DNA of 64,000 nucleotides from Microbispora triticiradicis (GCA_003260025.2 QFZU02000050.1:1-64000); one strand, 5' to 3'; numbered from the stretch's first letter, positions 44,407-55,343 are shown. Translations and numbers: made by a program. Notes: generated from the letters alone by a model not told the origin.

Positions 44407-45249
44407 TCAGGGAGTGGTGTCTCCGGTCTCTGGGGTAACCCCTGCCTCTGCCCGGGGGAACCGCGAGGCGCCGCCGTCCAGTGCGGTGAGCACGAGCGGG
44501 CCGTCCTCCGTCACCGCGACGCTGTGCTCGAAGTGGGCGGAGGGCCTGCCGTCGATGGTGACGACCGTCCAGTCGTCGTCGAGCACCCGGGTCCTGTCGG
44601 TGCCGAGGTTCACCATGGGCTCGATCGCGAAGCACATGCCCGCCTCGAACCGGGGCCCGCGCCCAGGACGGCCGTGGTTGGCCACCCACGGGTCCATGTG
44701 CATCTCCGTGCCGATCCCGTGCCCGCCGTACTCCTGGGGGATGCCGTAGCGGCCCTGGGAGCGCACGTAGCGCTCGACCTGGAAGCCGATGTCGGACAGG
44801 TGCCCGCCGACCCGCAGGGCGGCGATGCCGCGCCACATGGCCTCCTCGGTCACCCGCATGAGCTCGGTCAGCGCCGGGTCGACCGCTCCGATCCCCACGG
44901 TGATCGCGGAGTCGCCGTGCCACCCGTCGAGGATCGCGCCGCAGTCGATGGAGATGATGTCGCCCTCGCGGAGCTTGCGGCGGTCGGTGGGGATGCCGTG
45001 GACGACCTCGTCGTTCACGGAGGCGCAGATCGTGGCGGGAAAGCCCTGGTAGCCCTTGAACGACGGGATCGCGCCCTCGTTCCGGATGGCCTCCTCGGCG
45101 ACGACGTCGAGATCCAGCGGCGTCATGCCGGGCTGCACGGTCGTCCGCAGCAGCTCGAGCGTACGGGCGACGACCAGGCCGGCCGCCCGCATCTTCTCCA
45201 CCTGCGCGGCGCTCTTGAGTTGAATGCCGTGTCTGTTCTTCTTGAACAC
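44407..45249 (-). CDS. map: Methionine aminopeptidase, type I
   Basis: The enzyme (280 residues from this start) removes N-terminal methionine. The metal ligands lie in DIISIDCGAILDGWHGDSA, GHGIGTEMHMDP and FAIEPMVNLG. GTG 45249 (VFKKNRHGIQLKS) has GAGGGG at proper distance; a longer frame upstream includes the adk terminator and is not coding. It begins after a terminator, so it probably has its own promoter near TATATG at about 45280. Confidence 0.95.
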   Translation of the reverse strand: MFKKNRHGIQLKSAAQVEKMRAAGLVVARTLELLRTTVQPGMTPLDLDVVAEEAIRNEGAIPSFKGYQGFPATICASVNDEVVHGIPTDRRKLREGDIISIDCGAILDGWHGDSAITVGIGAVDPALTELMRVTEEAMWRGIAALRVGGHLSDIGFQVERYVRSQGRYGIPQEYGGHGIGTEMHMDPWVANHGRPGRGPRFEAGMCFAIEPMVNLGTDRTRVLDDDWTVVTIDGRPSAHFEHSVAVTEDGPLVLTALDGGASRFPRAEAGVTPETGDTTP

Positions 45250-45288
45250 GTAACGCACCCCCTCTCGAAATTGTCCCATATAAGCCTG

Positions 45289-45317
45289 AACGCCACCCCA
45301 TGATGTGGGGTGGCGTT
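45289..45317 (-). terminator. Terminator after adk (end of spc operon)
   Basis: AACGCCACCCCA (45289–45300) and TGGGGTGGCGTT (45306–45317) form a perfect 12-bp stem with a 5-base loop, 18 bases past the adk stop. Confidence 0.75.
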
Positions 45318-45335
45318 CCCGGCCGTGGTAACGAC

Positions 45336-45989
45336 TCAGTCGGCGAACCGCCGCAGCGCCGACATCGCCCGTTGCGTGATCTCCTCGACCGGGCCGGTCG
45401 CGTCGACGCCCTGGAGGATGCCCTCGTCGGCGTAGAAGGAGATCAGTGGCGCCGTCTGCTCCTGGTAGACCTCCAGGCGCCGCCTGATGGTCTCCTCGCG
45501 GTCGTCGTCCCGCTGGAAGAGCTCGCCCCCGCAGGCGTCGCAGACGCCCTCCGCGGCGGGCGGGTCGAACACCAGGTGCCACACCTTCCCGCAGGAGCGG
45601 CAGGTGCGGCGGCCCGCCAGGCGCCGTACGACCTCGTCGTCCTCGACGACCAGGTTGAGGACGACGTCCAGCGTGGTGCCGAACTCCGCCAGCATCTTCT
45701 TGAGGACCTCGGCCTGGGGCACGTTGCGGGGGAAGCCGTCGAGGAGGAAGCCCTCCTTGGCGTCGTCCTCGGAGAGCCGGTCACGGACCATGGCGACCGT
45801 CACCTCGTCGGGGACGAGGTCGCCGCGGTCCATGTACTCCTTGGCGAGCCTGCCGAGCTCCGTGCCGCCGGAGACGTTGGCACGGAAGATGTCGCCTGTC
45901 GAGATTTTCGGGATCGACAGGTGCGATGCGATGAACTGGGCCTGCGTCCCCTTACCCGCTCCGGGGGGCCCTACCAGGACGACGCGCAC
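45336..45989 (-). CDS. adk: Adenylate kinase
   Basis: The 217-residue enzyme has the P-loop [11 protein letters not shown], the LID domain of the zinc type (CRSCGKVWH…CDACGG, four cysteines) and [11 protein letters not shown]. Its GTG shares one base with the secY stop codon (TAGTG). Balances ATP, ADP and AMP. Confidence 0.98.
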   Translation of the reverse strand: MRVVLVGPPGAGKGTQAQFIASHLSIPKISTGDIFRANVSGGTELGRLAKEYMDRGDLVPDEVTVAMVRDRLSEDDAKEGFLLDGFPRNVPQAEVLKKMLAEFGTTLDVVLNLVVEDDEVVRRLAGRRTCRSCGKVWHLVFDPPAAEGVCDACGGELFQRDDDREETIRRRLEVYQEQTAPLISFYADEGILQGVDATGPVEEITQRAMSALRRFAD

Positions 45990-47296
45990 TATCTCAGGAA
46001 GCCCTCGTAGTTGCGCTGCTGGAGCTGGCTCTCGATCTGCTTGACCGTGTCCAGACCCACACCAACCATGATCAGAATGCTGGTCCCTCCGAACGGGAAG
46101 TTCTGGCTCGCTCCGGCCACCGCCAGCGCGATGATCGGGATGAGCGAGATGACACCCAGATACGGAGCGCCGGCGGCCGTGAGCCGCGTGAGCACGTAGT
46201 TGAGGTACTCGGCGGTCGGCCGGCCCGGACGGATGCCCGGGATGAACCCACCGTACTTCTTCATGTTGTCAGCCACTTCCGGGGGGTTGAAAGTGATGGA
46301 CACGTAGAAGTACGTGAAGAAGATGATCAGCAGGAAGAACACGGTCATGTAGATCGGGTGGTCGCCCCGCACCATGTTCTGGGCCAGCCACTCGATCACC
46401 GCGTTCGGCTGGCTGCTGTTGCCGAACAGCGTCACCAGGAGCTGCGGAAGGTACAGCAGCGACGAGGCGAAGATGACCGGGATGATGCCGGCCTGGTTCA
46501 CCTTGAGCGGGATGTAGGTCGAGGTGCCGCCGTACATCCTGCGGCCGACCATGCGCTTGGCGTACTGCACCGGGATGCGGCGCTGCGCCTGCTCGATGAA
46601 GACGACGACGCCGATCATCACGACACCGACGACCATCACCACGACGAACTTGAACGGGCTGAGCCGGTAGATGTTGATCAGCTCGGACGGGAAGACGGCG
46701 ATGACCTGAGTGAAGATCAGGATCGACATGCCGTTGCCGACGCCCCGGTCGGTCACGAGCTCGCCCAGCCACATGATCACCGCGGTACCGGCGGTCATCG
46801 TGATGACCATGGTCACGAGGGGGAAGATCTCCTGGCTGAGGAGGACCTGCTCCTTGCAGCTCGGGAAGAGCTGCCCGCTGCGGGCCAGCGCGATGAACGC
46901 GGTCGACTGCAGCACCGCGAGCCCGATGGTCAGGTACCGCGTGTACTGCGTGATCTTCGAGGTGCCCGCCTGGCCCTCCTTCTTCAGGGCCTCGAGCCGC
47001 GGGATGACCACGGTCAGCAGTTGCAGGATGATGCTGGCGGTGATGTAGGGCATGATGCCCAGTGCGAAGACTGAAAGTTTCAGCAGGGCTCCGCCGCTGA
47101 ACAGCTGCACCATCCCGTAGATGTTGCCGGCGTCCCCTGCCTGGGCCTGGTCGAGACACAGGGCGACGTTCTGGGCGTTGACGCCCGGAGTGGGAAGCAC
47201 CGAGCCCAGCCGGAACAGCGCGATGATGCCCAAAGTGAAGAGCAGCTTCTTGCGCAGGTCCGGCGTCCGGAAAGCCCGGGTAATCGCGGTCAGCAC
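45989..47296 (-). CDS. secY: Preprotein translocase subunit SecY
   Basis: The 435-residue channel subunit has ten predicted membrane helices and family segments [21 protein letters not shown] and [18 protein letters not shown] 47296 is favoured by GGAGGG five bases upstream; a longer upstream frame is not coding. It overlaps adk by one base. Confidence 0.97.
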   Translation of the reverse strand: MLTAITRAFRTPDLRKKLLFTLGIIALFRLGSVLPTPGVNAQNVALCLDQAQAGDAGNIYGMVQLFSGGALLKLSVFALGIMPYITASIILQLLTVVIPRLEALKKEGQAGTSKITQYTRYLTIGLAVLQSTAFIALARSGQLFPSCKEQVLLSQEIFPLVTMVITMTAGTAVIMWLGELVTDRGVGNGMSILIFTQVIAVFPSELINIYRLSPFKFVVVMVVGVVMIGVVVFIEQAQRRIPVQYAKRMVGRRMYGGTSTYIPLKVNQAGIIPVIFASSLLYLPQLLVTLFGNSSQPNAVIEWLAQNMVRGDHPIYMTVFFLLIIFFTYFYVSITFNPPEVADNMKKYGGFIPGIRPGRPTAEYLNYVLTRLTAAGAPYLGVISLIPIIALAVAGASQNFPFGGTSILIMVGVGLDTVKQIESQLQQRNYEGFLR

Positions 47297-47430
47297 GGTC
47301 CCTCCTGCGCGCCTGTGACGCGGTAACGGTCGGCGATGGCCCGCGAGGCGTCCATCGACGAAACTTCTTGCCAAAGAGCTTGTTCGGCCACGGTCGGAGC
47401 CGTGTGCCAGGCGAACTCTAACGCACTACG

Positions 47431-47461
47431 GGCGCGGAGGCTCATAACGAACCTCCGCGCC
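47431..47461 (-). promoter_or_regulatory. Hairpin between rplO and secY
   Basis: GGCGCGGAGG (47431–47440) pairs perfectly with CCTCCGCGCC (47452–47461), 16 bases after the rplO stop. A −10-like TAGAGT (47420–47415) follows, so secY–adk may have an extra promoter after this partial terminator. The gap 47297–47477 holds no gene. Confidence 0.55.
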
Positions 47462-47477
47462 TCGTGCAGCCTCATGC

Positions 47478-47933
47478 CTACAGCTCGGAAACCGAGCCAC
47501 CGGCCGCGGCGATCTTCTCCTTCGCGCTGGCGGAGAAGGCGTGCGCCTGCACGTTCACCGCCACGGAGATGTCACCGGTGCCCAGCACCTTCACGGGCTG
47601 GTTCTTGCGAACCGCGCCCTTGGCCACCAGGTCGTCGAGCGTGACGTCGCCGCCCTGGGGGAACAGCTCCCCGAGCCTGTCCAGGTTGACGACCTGGTAG
47701 GTCGTCTTGAACAGGGAGTTGGAGAAGCCCTTCAGCTTCGGCAGCCGCCGCTGGAGCGGAACCTGGCCACCCTCGAAGCCCGGCATCACGGAGGTGCGGG
47801 CCCTGGTGCCCTTGGTGCCGCGACCGGCCGTCTTGCCCTTGGACGCCTCGCCGCGGCCCTTGCGGGTCTTGGCCTTGTTGGCGCCGGGGGCAGGACGAAG
47901 GTCGTGGATCTTGAGCGGAGCGTTCTCGGTCAT
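47478..47933 (-). CDS. rplO: Ribosomal protein L15
   Basis: A 151-residue protein with the basic Gly-rich opening [20 protein letters not shown] and [22 protein letters not shown] two bases after the rpmD stop. Confidence 0.97.
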   Translation of the reverse strand: MTENAPLKIHDLRPAPGANKAKTRKGRGEASKGKTAGRGTKGTRARTSVMPGFEGGQVPLQRRLPKLKGFSNSLFKTTYQVVNLDRLGELFPQGGDVTLDDLVAKGAVRKNQPVKVLGTGDISVAVNVQAHAFSASAKEKIAAAGGSVSEL

Positions 47934-47935
47934 GA

Positions 47936-48118
47936 CTAGTCGACCTCCTCAACCTCGACGAGGTGCGACACCTTGGCGACCATGCCCCGGATCTCCGGGC
48001 GGTCCTCCTTGACGACGACGTCGCCGATTCGCTTCAGGCCCAGCGAACGCAGCGAGTCACGCTGGTTCTGCTGGCCACCGATCTTGGACCGGGTCTGAGT
48101 GATCCTCAGCCGTGCCAT
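47936..48118 (-). CDS. rpmD: Ribosomal protein L30
   Basis: The 60-residue protein [20 protein letters not shown]… has the L30 ferredoxin-like fold sequence. It starts two bases after the rpsE stop. Confidence 0.97.
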   Translation of the reverse strand: MARLRITQTRSKIGGQQNQRDSLRSLGLKRIGDVVVKEDRPEIRGMVAKVSHLVEVEEVD

Positions 48119-48120
48119 CG

Positions 48121-48753
48121 TCAGCTCACCGCCTTGGCGGCCGCCGCGGCCTCGGCGAGACCCTCCGCGCGGGCCTTGAGCATCGCCTTGGGGGCGACGT
48201 CCTCGATCGGCAGGCCACGGCGGGCGGCGATCTCCTCGGGCCTGCTGAGGCCCTTCAGAGCCGCCACGGTGGCGTGCACGATGTTGATCGGGTTGTCCGA
48301 GCCGAGCGACTTGGACAGCACGTCGTGGATCCCGGCGCACTCCAGGACCGCGCGCACCGGACCACCCGCGATGACACCCGTACCGGGCGAGGCCGGACGC
48401 AGGAGGACGACGCCGGCGGCGTCCTCGCCCTGCACCGGGTGCGGGATCGTGCCCTGGATCCGCGGGACCTTGAAGAAGTGCTTCTTGGCCTCCTCGACGC
48501 CCTTGGCGATCGCCGCGGGCACCTCCTTGGCCTTGCCGTAGCCGACCCCGACGAGGCCGTTGCCGTCGCCGACGATGACCAGCGCGGTGAAGCTGAAGCG
48601 CCGGCCGCCCTGGACGACCTTGGCCACACGGTTGATCTTTACGACGCGCTCGATGTACGAGACGCCCTTGTCTGCGGCGCCACCGCGGCGGTCATCACGA
48701 CGGTCACGCCGCTCGCCACCGCCGCCGGCACCGCGACGCGGAGCTGCAGCCAT
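48121..48753 (-). CDS. rpsE: Ribosomal protein S5
   Basis: The 210-residue protein has an Arg/Gly-rich N-terminal extension ([20 protein letters not shown]) before the double-stranded RNA-binding core [26 protein letters not shown] precedes the ATG. An upstream in-frame extension is not supported. Confidence 0.97.
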   Translation of the reverse strand: MAAAPRRGAGGGGERRDRRDDRRGGAADKGVSYIERVVKINRVAKVVQGGRRFSFTALVIVGDGNGLVGVGYGKAKEVPAAIAKGVEEAKKHFFKVPRIQGTIPHPVQGEDAAGVVLLRPASPGTGVIAGGPVRAVLECAGIHDVLSKSLGSDNPINIVHATVAALKGLSRPEEIAARRGLPIEDVAPKAMLKARAEGLAEAAAAAKAVS

Positions 48754-48817
48754 CAGTGGTTCCTCTTCTCGTTGCTCTTGGGACGGGCCGCCGGTCGCGG
48801 CCTCCGGACCGGAGCCA

Positions 48818-49201
48818 TCAGAACTCCAGCCCGCCTTCACGGGCGCTGTCCGCGAGAGCGGCGATACGCCCCGCGTAGCGGTTGCCACCGCGGTCGAACA
48901 CGACGGCGGTGATCCCGGCGCTCTTGGCCCGCTGAGCGAGAAGCTCGCCGACCTTCTTCGCCTTCTCGGTCTTGTCACCCTCGGACCCGCGCAGCGAGAC
49001 GTCCATGGTGGACGCGCTCACCAGCGTGTGGCCCTGGGTGTCGTCGACGATCTGCACGAACAGGTGACGCGTGGACCGGTTGACGACCAGACGCGGACGC
49101 TCGGTGGTGCCGAACACGTTCTTGCGGACGCGGTTGTGACGGCGGGCCCGGGAGACCGTGCGGGCGGCCGTGTGCTTGCCGAACGCAGTCTTTCCAGCCA
49201 T
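48818..49201 (-). CDS. rplR: Ribosomal protein L18
   Basis: A 127-residue 5S-rRNA-binding protein with [20 protein letters not shown] and ending [19 protein letters not shown]. Two bases after rplF. Confidence 0.97.
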   Translation of the reverse strand: MAGKTAFGKHTAARTVSRARRHNRVRKNVFGTTERPRLVVNRSTRHLFVQIVDDTQGHTLVSASTMDVSLRGSEGDKTEKAKKVGELLAQRAKSAGITAVVFDRGGNRYAGRIAALADSAREGGLEF

Positions 49202-49203
49202 GC

Positions 49204-49746
49204 CTACTTACCAGCCTTTCCGACCTTGCGGCGGACAACCTCGCCCTGGTAGCGCACGCCCTTGCCCTTGTACGGGTCCGGCTTGCGCAGCTTCCTGATG
49301 TTGGCGGCGACCTCGCCGACCTTCTGCTTGTCGATGCCGTCCACGTGGAACAGGGTCGGCCTCTCGACGCGGAAGGTGACGCCCTCGGGAGCGTCGATGA
49401 TCACCGGGTGGCTGAAGCCAAGCGAGAACTCCAGCTGCGTCGGGCCCTTGGCCGCGACGCGATAACCGACGCCGACGATCTCCAGCGTCTTCGTGTAGCC
49501 CTGCGTGACACCCGCCACCATGTTGGCGATGAGCGTGCGGGACAGACCGTGCAGCGCCCGGACCCGGTTCTCGTCGTTCGGGCGGGAGACGGCGATGTTG
49601 CCGTCCTCACCGCGCGAGACCTCGATGGGCTCGGCGACCGTGTGCGTGAGCGTGCCCTTGGGTCCCTTGACCTGGACCGCCCGGCCGTCGATCGTGATGT
49701 CGACACCCGCCGGTACGGGGATGGGCAGCCGTCCGATTCGCGACAT
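49204..49746 (-). CDS. rplF: Ribosomal protein L6
   Basis: A 180-residue two-domain protein opening [20 protein letters not shown], with the C-terminal [15 protein letters not shown] signature. Eighteen bases after rpsH. Confidence 0.98.
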   Translation of the reverse strand: MSRIGRLPIPVPAGVDITIDGRAVQVKGPKGTLTHTVAEPIEVSRGEDGNIAVSRPNDENRVRALHGLSRTLIANMVAGVTQGYTKTLEIVGVGYRVAAKGPTQLEFSLGFSHPVIIDAPEGVTFRVERPTLFHVDGIDKQKVGEVAANIRKLRKPDPYKGKGVRYQGEVVRRKVGKAGK

Positions 49747-49764
49747 GCTGGGTTCCTCCCCTCG

Positions 49765-50163
49765 TTACCAGACGTAGGCGAGGACTTCCCCGCCCACTCC
49801 ACGCTTGCTCGCCTGCCGGTCCGTCATGAGACCGCCGGACGTCGAGATGATCGCGACGCCCAGACCGCCCAGAACGCGGGGCAGGTTGTCCTTCTTTGCG
49901 TAGACCCGCAGACCGGGCTTCGACACCCGGCGCAGGCCGGCGATGGAGCGCTCGCGGGTGGGGCCGAACTTCAGCTCCATCACGAGGTTCTTGCCAACCT
50001 TCGCGTCCTCGACGCTCCAGCCCTGGATGTAGCCCTCCTGCTGGAGGATCTCCGCGATGTGTGCCTTGATCTTGGAGTAAGGCATGCTCACGGTGTCGTG
50101 ATAGGCCGAGTTCGCGTTCCGCAGACGCGTCAGCATGTCTGCGATCGGGTCGGTCATCGTCAT
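49765..50163 (-). CDS. rpsH: Ribosomal protein S8
   Basis: The 132-residue protein opens [20 protein letters not shown] and ends GGEVLAYVW, with the RNA-binding [13 protein letters not shown] signature. S8 is the translational regulator of the spc operon in E. coli; whether that holds here is unknown. Confidence 0.98.
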   Translation of the reverse strand: MTMTDPIADMLTRLRNANSAYHDTVSMPYSKIKAHIAEILQQEGYIQGWSVEDAKVGKNLVMELKFGPTRERSIAGLRRVSKPGLRVYAKKDNLPRVLGGLGVAIISTSGGLMTDRQASKRGVGGEVLAYVW

Positions 50164-50217
50164 GGCCGGTGGCCTTCCTCACCGCGGTTTCCCCGATGGG
50201 ACCTTCGGTGCGGTCGT

Positions 50218-50237
50218 GGGCGCTGTGGTCAGCGCCC
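50218..50237 (-). promoter_or_regulatory. Hairpin between rpsN and rpsH
   Basis: GGGCGCTG-TGGT-CAGCGCCC is a perfect 8-bp stem in the 111-base gap. Possible processing site or S8 target; not recognisable as the E. coli S8 site. Confidence 0.45.
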
Positions 50238-50274
50238 GGTTGATAAGACTTCTGTACGGCTGGCCCGCGAGGGC

Positions 50275-50460
50275 TTACCAGCTGGACTTGGTGATGCCGG
50301 GCAGCTCGCCCCGGTGCGCCATCTCGCGGAAGCACACGCGGCAGAGCCCGAACTTGCGGTAGACAGCGCGGGGACGGCCGCAGCGCGAACACCGAGTGTA
50401 CGCCCGGACCTCGAACTTCTGCTTGCGCGCTGCCTTGACCTTCAGCGACGTCTTCGCCAT
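50275..50460 (-). CDS. rpsN: Ribosomal protein S14, type Z
   Basis: The 61-residue zinc-binding S14 ([20 protein letters not shown]) has CSRCGRP and CRVCF as zinc ligands. Two bases after rplE. With the zinc form of L36, this cluster is of the zinc-replete type. Confidence 0.97.
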   Translation of the reverse strand: MAKTSLKVKAARKQKFEVRAYTRCSRCGRPRAVYRKFGLCRVCFREMAHRGELPGITKSSW

Positions 50461-50462
50461 GA

Positions 50463-51032
50463 TCAGGCCTCCTTGAAGGGGAAACCGAGGAGCTTCAGCA
50501 GCGCCCGGCCCTGCTCGTCGTTCTTCGCGGTGGTCACGACCGTGATGTCCATGCCCCGCTGCCGGTCCACCTTGTCCTGGTCGACCTCGTGGAACATGAC
50601 CTGCTCCGTGAGACCGAAGGTGTAGTTGCCGTTGCCGTCGAACTGCTTCGGCGACAGGCCCCGGAAGTCCCGGATACGCGGCAGCGCCAGGGACAGCAGA
50701 CGGTCGAGGAACTCCCACATGCGGTCGCCGCGCAGCGTGACGTGCGCGCCGATCGGCATGCCCTCGCGCAGCTTGAACTGCGCGATGGACTTGCGGGCGC
50801 GGGCGACGGCCGGCTTCTGGCCGGTGATCGCGGTCAGGTCGCGCACGGCGCCCTCGATGAGCTTCGAGTCGCGAGCGGCCTCGCCGACGCCCATGTTCAC
50901 CTTGATCTTGGTGATCGTGGGCACCAGCATGATGTTCTCGATGCCGAACTCCTCGCGCAGCTTCGCGATGATCTCTTCGCGGTAGCGCTGCTTGAGGCGC
51001 GGAACGGTGCGCTCTTCAGTCGTGGCGGTCAT
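50463..51032 (-). CDS. rplE: Ribosomal protein L5
   Basis: The 189-residue 5S-rRNA-binding protein has [20 protein letters not shown] and [20 protein letters not shown]. Its ATG overlaps the rplX stop by one base (TGATG). Confidence 0.98.
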   Translation of the reverse strand: MTATTEERTVPRLKQRYREEIIAKLREEFGIENIMLVPTITKIKVNMGVGEAARDSKLIEGAVRDLTAITGQKPAVARARKSIAQFKLREGMPIGAHVTLRGDRMWEFLDRLLSLALPRIRDFRGLSPKQFDGNGNYTFGLTEQVMFHEVDQDKVDRQRGMDITVVTTAKNDEQGRALLKLLGFPFKEA

Positions 51033-51340
51033 CAGCTGTCCTCACCCGTCGCCTCGGCGTCGCCCTTCGCGGCGGCCTTCTTCTCGGGCTTCTTCTCGTC
51101 ATCCTTGAGCTTCTTGACGTTGCTCACGTGGATGGGAGCCTCCATGGTCTGCACGCCGCCTTCCTTGGCGCCGCGCGGTCCCTGGTTGGTGACCTTGGAG
51201 TGCTTCTTGATCATGTTGACGCCCTCGACCACCACGCGCTCCCTGTCGGGGTACGCGGCGATGATCCGGCCCTTGGCGCCCTTGTCCTTGCCGGCGATGA
51301 CCTGGACGAGGTCGCCCTTCTTCACGTGCAGCTTCGGCAT
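51032..51340 (-). CDS. rplX: Ribosomal protein L24
   Basis: The 102-residue protein has the KOW motif [20 protein letters not shown] and a Lys/Glu/Ala-rich C-terminal tail ([20 protein letters not shown]). ATG 51340 overlaps the rplN stop by one base (TGATG). Confidence 0.97.
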   Translation of the reverse strand: MPKLHVKKGDLVQVIAGKDKGAKGRIIAAYPDRERVVVEGVNMIKKHSKVTNQGPRGAKEGGVQTMEAPIHVSNVKKLKDDEKKPEKKAAAKGDAEATGEDS

Positions 51341-51708
51341 CACAGCACCTCCGGCGCGAGCGAGATGATGCGCATGAACTTCTTGTCGCGCAGTTCACGG
51401 CCCACCGGGCCGAAGATGCGGGTGCCCCGCGGGTCGCCGCTGTCCTTGATGATGACCGCGGCGTTCTCGTCGAAGCGGATGTAGGAGCCGTCGGGGCGGC
51501 GGCGCTCCTTCACGGTGCGCACCACGACAGCCTTGACAACGTCGCCTTTCTTAACGCCTCCGCCGGGAATGGCGTCCTTCACCGTGCCCACGATGATGTC
51601 GCCGATTCCCGCGTAGCGCCGACCCGAGCCGCCGAGCACGCGGATGCAGAGAATCTCCTTGGCACCCGTGTTGTCGGCGACCTTGAGCCGCGACTCCTGC
51701 TGGATCAC
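51340..51708 (-). CDS. rplN: Ribosomal protein L14
   Basis: The 122-residue protein opens [20 protein letters not shown]. It is first in the spc operon here, separated from rpsQ by a terminator-containing gap. Confidence 0.98.
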   Translation of the reverse strand: MIQQESRLKVADNTGAKEILCIRVLGGSGRRYAGIGDIIVGTVKDAIPGGGVKKGDVVKAVVVRTVKERRRPDGSYIRFDENAAVIIKDSGDPRGTRIFGPVGRELRDKKFMRIISLAPEVL

Positions 51709-51850
51709 GTCTACTCCTGTGTGTCGTGCCGGTTCTCACCCTGTGGTGAGCCTGGCCGAACCCGATGTGGTCTTTTTCCCCCGGCGACAGCCTGTGACCG
51801 CCGCCGCGGGCGGACCGGGCCGATGAACGGCCCCGCCCCTTGGACACCGT

Positions 51851-51878
51851 CGTGGGGGGTGGTCTCCCACCCCCCACG
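51851..51878 (-). terminator. Terminator between S10 and spc operons
   Basis: CGTGGGGGGTGG (51851–51862) and CCACCCCCCACG (51867–51878) form a perfect 12-bp stem with loop TCTC, 18 bases after the rpsQ stop. A second stem GGGCCG/CGGCCC (51817–51822, 51828–51833) follows. No clear spc promoter could be assigned in the rest of the 187-base gap. Confidence 0.75.
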
Positions 51879-51895
51879 AGGCGCGTCTGTGTGTG

Positions 51896-52201
51896 TTACT
51901 TGGCCTTCTCGAGGATCTCCACGACCCGCCACCGCTTGGTGGCGGACAGCGGCCGGGTCTCCATCAGGAGGACGCGGTCGCCGACGCCGCAGACGTTCTG
52001 CTCGTCGTGGGCCTTGTACTTGGTCGTCCGACGGATGACCTTGCCGTACAGCGGGTGCTTGACGCGGTCCTCAACGGCGACGACGACGGTCTTGTCCATC
52101 TTGTCGCTGACGACCAGGCCCTCACGGGTCTTGCGGTAGTTCCGCGCCACGGTGGCGTCGGTGCTCGCGTCGGTGGTCTGGGTCTCGGTTGCTTCAGACA
52201 T
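51896..52201 (-). CDS. rpsQ: Ribosomal protein S17
   Basis: The 101-residue protein has an N-terminal Thr/Ala-rich stretch and the core [23 protein letters not shown] 52201 overlaps the rpmC 3' end by eight bases; a longer upstream start would overlap rpmC more. Last gene of the S10 operon. Confidence 0.96.
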   Translation of the reverse strand: MSEATETQTTDASTDATVARNYRKTREGLVVSDKMDKTVVVAVEDRVKHPLYGKVIRRTTKYKAHDEQNVCGVGDRVLLMETRPLSATKRWRVVEILEKAK

Positions 52202-52430
52202 CGCTCGGCTCCTTCTCGACCGTGACGATGCCGAGCTCACGCTCGCGCATCACGGTGTAGATACGGGCGATCTCGCGGCGGACGGCGCGCAGCCGCCCGT
52301 GGCTCTCCAACTGCCCCGTCGCCGACTGGAAGCGGAGGTTGAACAGCTCCTCCTTGGCTTCCTTCAGCTTCTGGACCAGGACCTCCTGGTCCTCGACACG
52401 CAGCTCCGCGGCGGTCAGACCCTTAGCCAT
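52194..52430 (-). CDS. rpmC: Ribosomal protein L29
   Basis: A 78-residue helical protein ([35 protein letters not shown]). ATG 52430 overlaps the rplP stop by one base (TGATG). Confidence 0.96.
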   Translation of the reverse strand: MAKGLTAAELRVEDQEVLVQKLKEAKEELFNLRFQSATGQLESHGRLRAVRREIARIYTVMRERELGIVTVEKEPSDV

Positions 52431-52849
52431 CACGCCTCACCCACTTCACGCTTGACGAAACGGCACTTCATGGGGAGCTTGTGCATCGCGCGCCGCATGG
52501 CCTCGCGGGCCACGGGCTCGGCGACGCCGGAAAGCTCGAACATGACACGGCCGGGCTTGACATTGGCGATCCACCACTCCGGAGAGCCCTTACCGGAACC
52601 CATGCGGGTCTCGGCCGGCTTCTTCGTGAGGGGGCGGTCCGGGAAGATGTTGATCCACACCTTGCCGCCACGGCGGATGTGCCGGGTCATGGCGATACGC
52701 GCGGCCTCGATCTGGCGGTTGGTCACATAGCTGTGCTCAAGCGCCTGGATGCCGAACTCGCCGAAGACGACCCTGGTGCCGCCCTTGGCGGCGCCGCTGC
52801 GGTCGGGCCGGTGCTGCTTGCGGTGCTTGACCCTGCGCGGGATCAGCAT
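52430..52849 (-). CDS. rplP: Ribosomal protein L16
   Basis: The 139-residue protein opens [20 protein letters not shown]; the loop around [12 protein letters not shown] contacts the tRNA elbow/peptidyl-transferase area. Two bases after rpsC. Confidence 0.98.
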   Translation of the reverse strand: MLIPRRVKHRKQHRPDRSGAAKGGTRVVFGEFGIQALEHSYVTNRQIEAARIAMTRHIRRGGKVWINIFPDRPLTKKPAETRMGSGKGSPEWWIANVKPGRVMFELSGVAEPVAREAMRRAMHKLPMKCRFVKREVGEA

Positions 52850-52851
52850 GG

Positions 52852-53700
52852 TCAGCTCCCTTCAGCACCCGGCTGCTCCGCCGGGCCGGTCTCGGGGGCG
52901 GCCTGCGCGGCCGCCTCGGTCCTGGGTGCGCGGTCGGGACGACCGGCACCGCCACGACGGGGACGGTCGCCGCCACCGCGACGGGGACGGTCGCCCGCGC
53001 CACCACGACGGTCGTCACGCTCACGACGCTGGCCCGCACGGGCGCCGGCCGCGGCCGCCTCCCGCTCGGAACGGCTGGTCGGAGCCTCGCCCTTGTAGAT
53101 CCACACCTTCACGCCGATCCGGCCGAAGGTGGTACGGGCCTCGTAGAAGCCGTAGTCGACGTCCGCGCGGAGCGTGTGCAGGGGCACGCGGCCCTCGCGG
53201 TAGAACTCCGAGCGGGACATCTCGGCGCCGCCCAGACGGCCGGCGCACTGCACCCGGATGCCCTTGGCGCCGCTCTTCATGGCGGACTGCATGGCCTTGC
53301 GCATGGCCCGGCGGAACGAGACGCGGCTGGACAGCTGCTCGGCCACGCCCTGCGCGACGAGCTGCGCGTCGATCTCGGGGTTCTTCACCTCGAGGATGTT
53401 CAGCTGGACCTGCTTCTTGGTCAGCTTCTCCAGGTCGCCGCGGATGCGGTCGGCCTCCGCGCCGCGGCGGCCGATGACGATGCCCGGCCGGGCGGTGTGG
53501 ATGTCGACCTGGACGCGGTCGGTCGTGCGCTCGATCTCGACCTTGGAGATGCCGGCCCGCTCCATGCCCTTCTGCAGCATGCGACGGATCGCCACGTCCT
53601 CGGCGACGTACGACTTGTACAGCTTGTCGGCGTACCACCGGCTCTTGAAGTCGGTCGTGATGCCGAGGCGGAACCCGTGCGGGTTAACCTTCTGGCCCAC
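52852..53700 (-). CDS. rpsC: Ribosomal protein S3
   Basis: The 282-residue protein has the KH domain ([20 protein letters not shown]) and the S3 C-domain, then an unusually basic tail of about 55 residues with repeated [10 protein letters not shown] units and an acidic end. GTG 53700 shares a base with the rplV stop (TAGTG); longer upstream frames are not coding. Confidence 0.97.
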   Translation of the reverse strand: MGQKVNPHGFRLGITTDFKSRWYADKLYKSYVAEDVAIRRMLQKGMERAGISKVEIERTTDRVQVDIHTARPGIVIGRRGAEADRIRGDLEKLTKKQVQLNILEVKNPEIDAQLVAQGVAEQLSSRVSFRRAMRKAMQSAMKSGAKGIRVQCAGRLGGAEMSRSEFYREGRVPLHTLRADVDYGFYEARTTFGRIGVKVWIYKGEAPTSRSEREAAAAGARAGQRRERDDRRGGAGDRPRRGGGDRPRRGGAGRPDRAPRTEAAAQAAPETGPAEQPGAEGS

Positions 53701-54053
53701 TAGCGGGTCCTTCCCTTCGGCTCGCGGGACTCCACGATCACGGTGATGTGGCTGGTCCGCTTGTTGATCCGATAGGCACGACCCTGGGCGCGCGGGCGGA
53801 AACGCTTGAGGGTCGGCCCCTCGTCGACCCACGCGCGGCTCACGAAGAGCGTCTCCCGGTCGAGCTTGAAGTTGTGCTCAGCGTTCGCGATCGCGCTCGA
53901 GAGCACCTTGTAGACGGTCTCGCTCGCCGACTGGGGAGCGAACTGCAGCACGGCCTGCGCCTCCGAAGCGGGCAGCCCGCGAATGAGGTCCACCACACGG
54001 CGGGCCTTCCGGGGCGTGTGGCGCGCGAACCGCGCCTGTGCCCTGGCTTCCAT
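53700..54053 (-). CDS. rplV: Ribosomal protein L22
   Basis: The 117-residue protein has [16 protein letters not shown] and the tunnel-loop region [20 protein letters not shown], typical of macrolide-site L22 and with no visible deletion. Confidence 0.98.
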   Translation of the reverse strand: MEARAQARFARHTPRKARRVVDLIRGLPASEAQAVLQFAPQSASETVYKVLSSAIANAEHNFKLDRETLFVSRAWVDEGPTLKRFRPRAQGRAYRINKRTSHITVIVESREPKGRTR

Positions 54054-54086
54054 CGCTTTCTCCTCTAACTGCTGGCTTGAAGGCGC

Positions 54087-54365
54087 TTACCGCCGGCTGC
54101 GGCGGTCTTCCTTGACGTGGCTGCGGAACGTCCGCGTGGGGGCGAACTCACCGAGCTTGTGACCGATCATCGAGTCGGTGACGAACACCGGGACGTGCTT
54201 ACGGCCGTCGTGCACGGCGATCGTGTGGCCGATCATGTCGGGCACGATCATGGAGCGCCGCGACCACGTCTTGATGACGTTCTTGGTGCCCTTCTCGTTC
54301 TGGGCGTCCACCTTCTTCTGCAGGTGGTCGTCCACGAAGGGACCCTTCTTAAGACTACGTGGCAT
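54087..54365 (-). CDS. rpsS: Ribosomal protein S19
   Basis: The 92-residue protein opens [20 protein letters not shown] and has the [19 protein letters not shown] end. Eleven bases after rplB. Confidence 0.98.
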   Translation of the reverse strand: MPRSLKKGPFVDDHLQKKVDAQNEKGTKNVIKTWSRRSMIVPDMIGHTIAVHDGRKHVPVFVTDSMIGHKLGEFAPTRTFRSHVKEDRRSRR

Positions 54366-54376
54366 ATCGGCTGCTC

Positions 54377-55213
54377 CTACCGCTTCTTCCTCTTGCTCCG
54401 ACGACGGATGATCAGCCGGTCGCTCGGCTTGTTCGGCTGGCGCGTGCGGCCCTCGGGCTTGCCCTTCGGGTTCACCGGGTGGCGACCACCGGAGGTCTTG
54501 CCCTCACCACCACCGTGCGGGTGGTCGACCGGGTTCATGGCGACACCGCGGACCGTGGGGCGCTTGCCCTTCCAGCGGTTGCGGCCGGCCTTACCGATGT
54601 TGATGTTGGACTGCTCGGCGTTGCCCACCTGGCCCACCGAGGCCCGGCACCGCACGTCGACCTGGCGCATTTCTCCGGACGGCATACGCAGCGTGGCGTA
54701 CATGCCCTCCTTGGCGAGCAGCTGGATCTGCGCGCCGGCGCTGCGACCGAGCTTGGCGCCGCCACCGGGGCGAAGCTCCACCGCGTGGATGAAGGTACCG
54801 GTCGGGATGTTGCGCAGCGGCAGGCAGTTGCCCGGCTTGATGTCGGCCGTGGGGCCGTTCTCGACCTGGTCACCCTGCTTGAGGCCGGCCGGGGCGAGGA
54901 TGTAGCGCTTCTCGCCGTCGGCGTAGTGCAGCAGCGCGATGCGGGAGGTGCGGTTCGGGTCGTACTCGATGTGCGCGACCTTGGCCGGGATCCCGTCCTT
55001 GTCGTGGCGGCGGAAGTCGATGATCCGGTAGGCGCGCTTGTGCCCGCCTCCCTGGTGCCGGGCGGTCACCCGGCCGTGGACGTTGCGGCCGCCCTTGCTG
55101 TGCAGTGGGGCAAGCAGCGACTTCTCCGGCGTGCTGCGCGTGATCTCGGCGAAGTCCGAGACGCTCGCGCCGCGCCGACCCGGAGTCGTCGGCTTGTACT
55201 TACGGATGCCCAT
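54377..55213 (-). CDS. rplB: Ribosomal protein L2
   Basis: The 278-residue peptidyl-transferase-centre protein has [20 protein letters not shown] and the conserved [20 protein letters not shown] loop with the key His. It is preceded by a 130-base gap with a small hairpin. Confidence 0.98.
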   Translation of the reverse strand: MGIRKYKPTTPGRRGASVSDFAEITRSTPEKSLLAPLHSKGGRNVHGRVTARHQGGGHKRAYRIIDFRRHDKDGIPAKVAHIEYDPNRTSRIALLHYADGEKRYILAPAGLKQGDQVENGPTADIKPGNCLPLRNIPTGTFIHAVELRPGGGAKLGRSAGAQIQLLAKEGMYATLRMPSGEMRQVDVRCRASVGQVGNAEQSNINIGKAGRNRWKGKRPTVRGVAMNPVDHPHGGGEGKTSGGRHPVNPKGKPEGRTRQPNKPSDRLIIRRRSKRKKR

Positions 55214-55298
55214 CTTTTTCGTTCATCCTTCGTCGGTTCGTACCGGTCGGGGTCCGCCTCACGGCGGTCCCCCCGGTGCTCTCTTTCCCGGGGCCGGT

Positions 55299-55318
55299 CC
55301 CTCGCACGGTGGCGAGGG
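55299..55318 (-). promoter_or_regulatory. Hairpin between rplW and rplB
   Basis: CCCTCGC-ACGGTG-GCGAGGG is a perfect 7-bp stem in the largest gap inside the S10 operon. Role unknown. Confidence 0.4.
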
Positions 55319-55343
55319 GCCCCTCTCCCCGCTGCGGCAGGTG

